Positions 50,829 through 57,768 of a DNA stretch of 64,000 nucleotides are shown here, piece after piece (within the stretch, counting starts at the first letter, position 1; each line of letters opens with the position of its first letter). This stretch comes from Candidatus Firestoneibacteriota bacterium (GTDB lineage Bacteria > Oederibacteriota > D2-FULL-39-29): NCBI GenBank assembly GCA_903928075.1, contig CAIYPD010000052.1:1-64000 (forward strand), in the 5' to 3' direction. The notes beneath the pieces were generated by a model. That model was not told where the DNA came from. It worked only from the letters and a program-made list of their open reading frames with translations, and did not search any database. The translations under genes and the position numbers were made by a program.

Positions 50829-53510
50829 TTACTGTTTCTTTCCGAGTTTTTTCTCTACTTCAGCAGCCAGGGAAAACAGTGTTTCGGAACGGGCCTGCCA
50901 GCCTGAACCAATAAACCAGCTGTTTGCAGCTATGCCCGGCGGTGTGGTCGGGGCCTGGCCAAAGCGGTTAAACATTGAACTGTTGTTTAAACTAACAGCT
51001 TGCAGTCTTTCTGAGAGTACTTTTTCACATCTTTCTTTAAGCTCTTTTCCAAGTAAATATTTTTTTGATTCATCAGAAAGAGCATGTTCAAGAACTATCC
51101 TTGCTTCACAATCAAAAACGCCCTCTACCAAAAGGAGGTAATGATTGCAAATACCGGGGCCCCCGGGGCCGGGGGTAAGCATCGAATTATAAATATCCAG
51201 GTTACGCCAGTTGCTTTGCGGATACCGGGAATAGACCCTGCCGCTGCGTTCCCCTTTTTTATCCTTGAGAACCTTCCAAAAATCACCGCCAATCCTGCCC
51301 ACTCCTCTTTGATCTCCGGTTATTGCGCGTTCCGCGTAGGAACGCCAGGTGCTGTTGGGATAGTTATCAAATTCCGAATCCCGGTTGTACCGGCCCAAAA
51401 GGTTTACCGCCCCGGACTTCCAGCCCATAAGGCTTTCTGCTGCGGCGTCTTTTATTGACCAAACCCGGGTCTGGTAAGTTATCGGAGCCAGGCCGTAGGC
51501 GTTCGTTCCCGCCCCAAAATGAGCGTGCACAATCCAGGGCACCCCGGGAAGAAGTCCGGCCCAAAAAGCCACTTCGGGTTTTGTCGGCCAGGCATCATTC
51601 ATCATGCCCAAAGTCATGACATTCTCGAGCCCTCGTTTCTTCATATTTTTTTTGAGTTCTTCAGTCAGACCCTGCCAGAGGGCTTTGCTTGAACTATCTG
51701 TATACATCGGCAGTATTAGCTTTTCTGTTTTTCCTGCATTAAGAACTGTTACCACAGGCCCGTTTGCTGCAACATTTTCTTTTTTGCGTTTTTCAAGAAT
51801 ACGCTCTTCCTCATGCCCGGCCGTAGCCCCGGATTCATGATTGCTCTGCATCATATAGACATCCCAGACAAAAAATACGACCATCTTTGGCTTGCCCATA
51901 TTTTTTTCGGCAAGATCCAGGTATTTATCCATGATCGAAAAATCATAGTCATACTTTTTATCGCCTTTGTTTATCCAGCGCACCATGGTTTCCCCATGGC
52001 CGTAATTGGTCTCGGCAATGAGAGGCACATAGAGCACCCTGCTCCCGGATTCCCCGATGAGTTTCAAGGATTTCCCGATGAGCTCAAAGTGCTTTTCAGA
52101 CCAAAGAGGCACATTATACTCCAGTGCCAGGGTGTCGGGTGATTGAATAATCTCCACCCAGGTCTTAAAATTACCGGTATCAGGAAGGGTCCACTCAGAA
52201 ACTTTAAGTTCCAGAGGCACCGTGACCGGTTTTTCTCCGGCAACTTTGATATTAATCATACCGGAATAATTGCCGGTTGCCGCGTCTTTTGGGATTTGAA
52301 CCGTAAAGTATACCGGCAGGACTGCTCCCGGAATCCGGGGTACCGGCGTTACAGGTGTAAATCTTAGAGCTTTATTTTTACTCACCGGAACAGTTACGGG
52401 AGAATCTTCCGAGATAGAACCCAACATTACGGTTTCCGCCGGATAGGTAGAAAGAAAGGGTGTGGTATTGGAAACTATCTGCATATCCCCGCCCCAGGGG
52501 TAGCCATAGCGTATCATTATTTGGGCTGAGGGAATTACTCCCGCCGAGCCTTTTAGGTCTGAGGCGATAACGCTTATTCCTGAAAGGGGTTTTGTAGAGC
52601 CAAGAACAACCTTCCCGGAAAAACTGCCGTTTTTTGCTCCAGATATCTCAATAGGATAGAGTTTTTCATTGCGGTCGCCAAAATCCATATCATAGTCATT
52701 CGCTAATAGATTATTATTCCATACCTGAAAGCCCTCGGGCCGGGCGACACACGGCACCAACGCTTCCCCGCCAAAAGAACTAAGTTCCAAACTTTCCAGA
52801 TAACAGGTATTCCAGGCAAAATTCCAGATTTTATTTTTCTGATTTTTTTTCTCGTCTACAACCGGGGCGTAGGGAGCCCGTATTATTTCACACTCAATAA
52901 TATTTACCCCTTTAACCAAAAGACTTGACGGCACAGGCACTGCGGACAAGACGCGCCTACGCATAAGTTTTTTTGGATCTTCCGGCTTTAAGGAATTTTC
53001 TTTTTCAGCAAGCAGGAGCGAACCATCGCCGGCTAAAAAAGCTTCCGGGGGATAAGGCTCCGCTAATTCTGCACCTTTTTTTATTTTGACCCGCGCCGCC
53101 TCCTGTCCGTTAACATATATAACTGCTCCTCCGTGAAACGCGGCATTTATTTTAAGTTCTTTGACCGCGGTAGGGTCCTTGACCAAAAATTTACCTCGCA
53201 GGCAGAGTTTTGAAAGCCAAGGAGTATAACCTGCAGAATAAATAGAACCTCTGGTCCAAAGATGATCATCGAAATCACTGCTCAGCCAGTTTGCAGGCGG
53301 CGGCTGAGTATCCCGGTCGAGCCAGACCATGTTATGGTTGAGTGATTTTATGCTGCTGCCCGACAGGATAACCGGCGCTTTAAAAACATTATAAATTCTC
53401 CAGGAACTGTAACTGTCGAGGATCACAGTTTTTTCTGCTGCAGTGAGAAGACAGAAGGCCTCTATCAAAAACAAAAAAATATAAAATACCGACCGGGCAA
53501 ATCTTTTCAT
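50829..53510 (-). CDS. Exported glycosidase-like protein, five-member family, copy 5
   Basis: The 893-residue member shares long blocks with copy 4, some identical in DNA (such as the stretch encoding WRIYNVFKAP). The signal peptide ends near LLTAAE. The jelly-roll has GGAVIYVNGQEAAR. Barrel motifs are IQSPDTLALEYNVPLWSEKH, YVPLIAETNYGHGETMVRWI, DYDFSIMDKYLD, MVVFFVWDVYM and TLGMMNDAWPTKPE. The tail has RGVGRIGGDFW, GVFDCEARIVLEHAL (Glu replaced by Asp before Cys) and WFIGSGW. It is the first of the five in transcription, 52 bases after the beta-helix gene. AGGAGAG precedes the ATG. Confidence 0.76.
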   Translation of the reverse strand: MKRFARSVFYIFLFLIEAFCLLTAAEKTVILDSYSSWRIYNVFKAPVILSGSSIKSLNHNMVWLDRDTQPPPANWLSSDFDDHLWTRGSIYSAGYTPWLSKLCLRGKFLVKDPTAVKELKINAAFHGGAVIYVNGQEAARVKIKKGAELAEPYPPEAFLAGDGSLLLAEKENSLKPEDPKKLMRRRVLSAVPVPSSLLVKGVNIIECEIIRAPYAPVVDEKKNQKNKIWNFAWNTCYLESLELSSFGGEALVPCVARPEGFQVWNNNLLANDYDMDFGDRNEKLYPIEISGAKNGSFSGKVVLGSTKPLSGISVIASDLKGSAGVIPSAQIMIRYGYPWGGDMQIVSNTTPFLSTYPAETVMLGSISEDSPVTVPVSKNKALRFTPVTPVPRIPGAVLPVYFTVQIPKDAATGNYSGMINIKVAGEKPVTVPLELKVSEWTLPDTGNFKTWVEIIQSPDTLALEYNVPLWSEKHFELIGKSLKLIGESGSRVLYVPLIAETNYGHGETMVRWINKGDKKYDYDFSIMDKYLDLAEKNMGKPKMVVFFVWDVYMMQSNHESGATAGHEEERILEKRKKENVAANGPVVTVLNAGKTEKLILPMYTDSSSKALWQGLTEELKKNMKKRGLENVMTLGMMNDAWPTKPEVAFWAGLLPGVPWIVHAHFGAGTNAYGLAPITYQTRVWSIKDAAAESLMGWKSGAVNLLGRYNRDSEFDNYPNSTWRSYAERAITGDQRGVGRIGGDFWKVLKDKKGERSGRVYSRYPQSNWRNLDIYNSMLTPGPGGPGICNHYLLLVEGVFDCEARIVLEHALSDESKKYLLGKELKERCEKVLSERLQAVSLNNSSMFNRFGQAPTTPPGIAANSWFIGSGWQARSETLFSLAAEVEKKLGKKQ

Positions 53511-53562
53511 AACCAGACTCTCCTGAAAAATAACAACTACGCGCCGGATACTGTTTGCCTAA

Positions 53563-54876
53563 TTATCTGGGAATAGTATATTCAAAAGCCCCGATATCAT
53601 AGCCTTTTCCCTGTGGCCGTTTATTTCCCTCGATATCGATGGGGACCAGGTCCTTTAGGTCCGCCCCGTTATCTATTCCCGGTGAGCCGGCCTTTAAATG
53701 GAAATCATTATTATCGGGATCAACAAATATTGGCTCTGCAGTGATGTCAGTAGGGTTGTAATTCCTGTTTTTGCAATTCCACATCAGGTTATTGCTGATT
53801 TCCGGTATTTTGTTGCCTGTTTTATCCAGCCAAACGGCTATCCCGGATTCGGCAGGGGGGTTCTTACCAATCGGCTTATGCTTATAGTAGGAAATAAGAT
53901 TATTTTTGACTACAGCGTTTTCACATGCCCGGGCTGTTTGAAACCAGATAGGATAAGCCCCGCAATTTATAAAAGTATTGTTTACTATCGTGACATCGGT
54001 CCAGTCTTTTGGTAAAAGCCCGACATAAACTGTATTTACAAAAAGATTATTTCTATAAGTGATGTGATGTGATTTTTGTCTTGAGCCTTCAGGTTCTGAG
54101 GCATGCGTCGAATTAAAACAACGGTTATTCTCTATAAGAATATTGCTACTGGGTCCTTCGGACTGATCCCAGGTGCCAAAAAAACAAACACCTTGACTCG
54201 CCATTGTTTCCATAGCTGAGCCATGGAAATAATTTCCCCGGAAAGTAATATTCTCTCCGACAAAGAAGGTATATTTACCTTTTATTTTATCCCCTGCCCT
54301 GCCGGTGTATATCAAAGTATCTATCTCATTATTTTCAACAAGAGAAAAACTATTGACATATATACCGGCCCGGACGCGTTGCAGTTTATTATCCCTGACC
54401 TTCGCGTCGGTTCCGGCTACAATGCCATAATCTTCGATATCATGGATATAATTATCAAGAATTTCACACCCTTTTTTTGCGGTTTTTTGTCTGTGGGCAA
54501 TTCCGGCGAAAACGCCTATATCCGTTTCATTCGTTTTTCCATAGGTAATTTCGAAGCCCTTGACCCGGATATAATCTCCCTTAAGATCAAACCCCTGCAT
54601 CTTTGCTTTTCTGCTCTCTGCGGACTGAAAGGTTATAAGTTTGTCTTTTTCCCCGGAAACAGTAACTGTCACCTGTTCGTCATAGACTCCGGGGAAAACA
54701 TTGACAACATCCCCGGCTTTTACTGTTTTATTGGCATTTGAAATAGTTTTCCACGGCGAACTTTTTGTGCCCGAAGCTGAATCAGAGCCATTCGTTGCCA
54801 CAAAATATTCGGCAGAAAATGCGGCTGTAGCATTTACACTAACAAGTGCGATTATTAAAACTATGACCTTCTTCAT
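53563..54876 (-). CDS. Exported right-handed parallel beta-helix protein
   Basis: The 437-residue protein has a signal peptide (cleavage near AFSAEYF, residue 22) and then the DUF1565/pectate-lyase-like opening YFVATNGSDSASGTKSSPWKTISNAN. Repeated N-x-I-x-N-N coils follow, such as ENNEIDT, FRGNYFHG, IENNRCF, YRNNLFVNTV, IVNNTFINC and VKNNLISYY. The C-terminus ends with PIDIEGNKRPQGKGYDIGAFEY, which closes the helix in many polysaccharide lyase-like proteins. It could bind or cleave an acidic polysaccharide. The ATG at 54876 has AGGAGAG; an upstream in-frame ATG (54942) would run into the cupin gene. It is between the cupin and copy 5. Confidence 0.84.
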   Translation of the reverse strand: MKKVIVLIIALVSVNATAAFSAEYFVATNGSDSASGTKSSPWKTISNANKTVKAGDVVNVFPGVYDEQVTVTVSGEKDKLITFQSAESRKAKMQGFDLKGDYIRVKGFEITYGKTNETDIGVFAGIAHRQKTAKKGCEILDNYIHDIEDYGIVAGTDAKVRDNKLQRVRAGIYVNSFSLVENNEIDTLIYTGRAGDKIKGKYTFFVGENITFRGNYFHGSAMETMASQGVCFFGTWDQSEGPSSNILIENNRCFNSTHASEPEGSRQKSHHITYRNNLFVNTVYVGLLPKDWTDVTIVNNTFINCGAYPIWFQTARACENAVVKNNLISYYKHKPIGKNPPAESGIAVWLDKTGNKIPEISNNLMWNCKNRNYNPTDITAEPIFVDPDNNDFHLKAGSPGIDNGADLKDLVPIDIEGNKRPQGKGYDIGAFEYTIPR

Positions 54877-54916
54877 ATTCTCTCTCCTGACTTTCAAATG
54901 TTTGATTGTAGAACCT

Positions 54917-55210
54917 TCAGCCCAGACAAATCCACTTAACATTGCTATTTGTCCTTAGTCCGTGTTCCACCCAGGGCTTTATTATTATCAAAGCGCCTTC
55001 TTTTACAATAGTTTCTTTGCCGTCCTCAAAATAAGAGGCTTCGCCTTTTATAATATACCATAACTCCTGTTGTTCATGCTTGTGCGGCTTGAAGGGATTC
55101 TCCGGCGTGGTATCCCGTGTAACAAAGTGTTTCACCATTACCGAAGTCCCTGCAATATCATATTCCTTCCTACCTGCTTGTTTTACATCGTTCACACCCT
55201 CAACTATCAC
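54917..55210 (-). CDS. Small cupin protein
   Basis: The 97-residue single-domain cupin has motif 1 PHKHEQQELWYIIKGE (about 42-57; two His and Glu as metal ligands) and motif 2 with GALIIIKPWVEHGL (about 72-85). No signal peptide is visible, so it should be cytoplasmic. Small cupins act as isomerases, oxygenases or binding proteins, and many metabolise sugars. The start is GTG 55210 with AAAGGAGG. It lies between the second TIM-barrel gene (21 bases upstream) and the beta-helix gene, so it is likely part of the same transcript. The specific activity is unknown. Confidence 0.83.
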   Translation of the reverse strand: MIVEGVNDVKQAGRKEYDIAGTSVMVKHFVTRDTTPENPFKPHKHEQQELWYIIKGEASYFEDGKETIVKEGALIIIKPWVEHGLRTNSNVKWICLG

Positions 55211-55231
55211 AAAAAACCTCCTTTCCTTACG

Positions 55232-56437
55232 CTATTTCTCCATCACATATATATGAACATCGTGTTCTTTAAAATCATCGTCAAACTCCCCGGGTTTTGC
55301 CGCCAGCTCCCGGTTTTCCTCGTCCACAGAAATTTTAGTCTTCTCTTTCAAACCTTTTACCTTAAAAGAAGCTTTTTCGCTCTGTCTCTTCATATTTACG
55401 GCAAACACATACAGTTGCTTCCCGTACTCTTTTACCAGAAATTGAATATTCTTATTATCAGTTTGTACTCTGTCTTTTATATCAGTTGAACAGAGAGGAT
55501 TTGTTAATTTTGTTATCTGCTTATTAATTTTTCCGATTTCCTGTTTGTTGTTCTCCGGCACTCCGAACTGACTGTAGTATTTGCTTTCCCCTCTTTTAAC
55601 CGTAGACGCCGGATTGCCTATCTGATCCATTGCCACCCAGGTATGGGTAAAGTACCCTATAGCTTTGCAACCGTTTACTATGGCCATCCAAACCTCGCAT
55701 CTTATTTCAAAAGGAAGAGGATGTCTCTGTTTTGAGGGGGTAATCCATTTACTGCCGCCGTTCGCTTCTATCCATGCATATACAGGTTTTTTGCCTTCCA
55801 TTAATTTATCAAGTTCAGAGGCAGCATTTGCGACCCAAAAAAGAGATTCAGGCCTGTTATTGCCATAAATGGGATAAGTATCATAGCCGATAATATCTGT
55901 TGCCTTGGCATACTGTTTATAGAAAGAAAGGTCTTTTCCCTTGTTCCCGGCAGCGTTTGCATCTTCACTCTTCGAATAGCCTGTAGTCAAAGTTAAGAAC
56001 ATAGGATGGTCGCTGTCGGCGGCCTTACATTCTTCATAAACAGATATAGACTCGCTCAAGGGCACCCGGGGAGCAATCTTGTCCTTACCAGCCATATCCG
56101 GTTCATCTTTATAAAACCAGCCCAGCAGAGCAGGATGGACTTTTACTCCGGCAACTTCTTCTTTCTTGTAGCCTAACACAGTAAACAAGCCGTTTTTCTT
56201 TGCTTCATCACAATATTCCTTAGCCGTTGACTTATCCCCTTGCGCCACATAGGTATTAAAACCCAGTTCCTTCTGCTGCGGCATATTGGTCTTCTTTTGC
56301 AGCCATTGCATAATGGGAAAGAACGGCTTGCCATCTACAAGAAATTCTTTATTTTTTCCTATCTCAACCTTTGCGGCACTAAGTTCCATAGGCATAAGCA
56401 GGCAGAACAAAAGCATTGCGGCTAAGACTTTTTTCAT
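55232..56437 (-). CDS. Exported TIM-barrel glycosidase-like protein, copy 2
   Basis: The 401-residue paralogue of the gene at 39704 has a signal peptide ending near LSAAKV, then VDGKPFFPIMQWLQ. The acid/base motif is FYKDEPDM and the nucleophile is the Glu in AWIEANGGSKW. The block RHPLPFEIRCEVWMAIVNGCKAI aligns with copy 1, and the C-terminal domain (LYVFAVNMKRQS) also matches. The similarity is clear along the whole length, with some insertions (such as SEDANAAGNKGKD). The two copies lie at opposite sides of the island. A good SD precedes the ATG. Palindrome copy B lies about 30 bases upstream of the start, so it may sit in the leader. Confidence 0.78.
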   Translation of the reverse strand: MKKVLAAMLLFCLLMPMELSAAKVEIGKNKEFLVDGKPFFPIMQWLQKKTNMPQQKELGFNTYVAQGDKSTAKEYCDEAKKNGLFTVLGYKKEEVAGVKVHPALLGWFYKDEPDMAGKDKIAPRVPLSESISVYEECKAADSDHPMFLTLTTGYSKSEDANAAGNKGKDLSFYKQYAKATDIIGYDTYPIYGNNRPESLFWVANAASELDKLMEGKKPVYAWIEANGGSKWITPSKQRHPLPFEIRCEVWMAIVNGCKAIGYFTHTWVAMDQIGNPASTVKRGESKYYSQFGVPENNKQEIGKINKQITKLTNPLCSTDIKDRVQTDNKNIQFLVKEYGKQLYVFAVNMKRQSEKASFKVKGLKEKTKISVDEENRELAAKPGEFDDDFKEHDVHIYVMEK

Positions 56438-56466
56438 AAATTCCCCCTGTTACTTAATTACTGATT

Positions 56467-56501
56467 GTCCGCCTTAAGGCGAGATCTCACCGCAGGTGGA
56501 C
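56467..56501. repeat. 35-bp interspersed palindrome, copy B
   Basis: The best-preserved copy: arms GTCCGCCT and AGGTGGAC around GGCGAGATCTCACC. Its arms pair almost perfectly. It lies in the 191-base gap upstream of TIM-barrel copy 2. Confidence 0.75.
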
Positions 56502-56628
56502 TAATTAAACAAATAAAAGCAGAAAATAATTCCCTGCAAAAATTTCTTCATTTTTCATGTCCTGTTTGACACTACCATAGCTTCTTTGATTTACAAAATA
56601 TTCCTGGCAATGTAGTTACACCGGAAAG

Positions 56629-57756
56629 CTATTTCTTAGGAGTAAGTATTATTTTTCCGCGGTCCGGTACCGCTTTCACCAGCGCGAAATTATTTTTTTC
56701 ATTTTCAATAAGCTTTACCCCGATCGGCTTGCCGTTCTGCTCCGCTTCGGCCGCTTTCCAGTTTTCCGGCAGGCGCACCTTTAAGGTCAACGGATAATCA
56801 TATAACTTATCGTCCATACCGTCGGTTAAATTCAGGACGATTCTGTCCGCGCTACTCTCTTCCGTCTTTAAAGACGCGGTGTCCCGCTCGGCGCAATAGA
56901 GCGAAATATTCCCGTAAAGGCCGCCCCAGAGCTCTTTCTCATTTTTCTTATAAAATTCAAGGGCTATCTTGGCGGCTTCCTTCCCTTCGGGCTTGCCGAC
57001 ATAATGAAAAAGCACTATAGCCCAGCCGCGGTAGTTGTTTTTGCTTTTGGGGTCAAGCATGGTCTCGGGATCGACCCAGGGTGTCTTAGGATTACCGAAA
57101 TTAGCTTTGGACATATACTTTATCATGGTATAGTCTATCTGATTTGCGGCGTTAATGCCCGTGCCTCCCCGGGCAGAAAGAAAATATTTTCCTGCTATTT
57201 TAGGGTCATTATATTTCTGCCCCGGTCCGCCCGGGTAGGCCAGGAACCGGATCTTATGCCCGGGAAGCCCGGCTTCAAGCATTTTTATGGACTCGGTGCA
57301 TTCCCAATCAAAGCCCTTCCAGCCGGGAGGAGGCGTACCGTCTTTACTAAAATTATGCCAGTGCGAAACCGAATGTGATTCCGCCTCATGGCCTTCCGCC
57401 AGCACTTTTTTCCAGATCTCCCAGGTACCGCCCAGAGCTGCTTTTGGATCATTAACAGTTTCGGCAATAAGGAACCAGGTTACTTTAAAATTGAAGAGTT
57501 TGGTCTGCTCCAGCCAGAACGGCACATCCCCGGAACAGTTATCATCAATATTAATGCTGTAAGCCGCAAGTTTATCGTCTTCCCAGAGGCAAAGAGAAGC
57601 TTCTCCGGGCTTCGCAGGCCAGACTTTTTCCGTAACAGCAAACCTGGGTTTTACCGGGTCCCCGGCCAGATTAAACCTGCCTTTTTTGGCTTCCTCACCG
57701 GATAAGAAACCGGCACCCAGAAGAATACAGCTCAACAAAAATATTTTAAACTTCAT
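56629..57756 (-). CDS. Exported polysaccharide deacetylase (CE4-like)
   Basis: The 375-residue protein has a signal peptide (cleavage near LSGEE, residue 20) and a NodB-type domain. Motif 1 reads NIDDN (69-73), keeping the catalytic and metal Asp pair but lacking the usual TFDDG. Motif 2 is HSVSH (128-132), with both metal His. Later motifs LAYPGGPG and LFHYVG fit the family. CE4 enzymes remove N- or O-acetyl groups from chitin, peptidoglycan, xylan or similar polymers. A C-terminal beta-domain of about 75 residues ends the protein (VVLNLTDG to LTPKK). It is 12 bases after the Mg2+ ATPase, so the two may be co-transcribed. Confidence 0.85.
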   Translation of the reverse strand: MKFKIFLLSCILLGAGFLSGEEAKKGRFNLAGDPVKPRFAVTEKVWPAKPGEASLCLWEDDKLAAYSINIDDNCSGDVPFWLEQTKLFNFKVTWFLIAETVNDPKAALGGTWEIWKKVLAEGHEAESHSVSHWHNFSKDGTPPPGWKGFDWECTESIKMLEAGLPGHKIRFLAYPGGPGQKYNDPKIAGKYFLSARGGTGINAANQIDYTMIKYMSKANFGNPKTPWVDPETMLDPKSKNNYRGWAIVLFHYVGKPEGKEAAKIALEFYKKNEKELWGGLYGNISLYCAERDTASLKTEESSADRIVLNLTDGMDDKLYDYPLTLKVRLPENWKAAEAEQNGKPIGVKLIENEKNNFALVKAVPDRGKIILTPKK

Positions 57757-57768
57757 TGCCCCCCCTGT

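Noticed and set aside
31650..53510. Firm GH123 assignment of the five-member family
   Set aside because: Only the tail and general layout fit; the adjacent Asp-Glu catalytic pair of GH123 was not found by eye.
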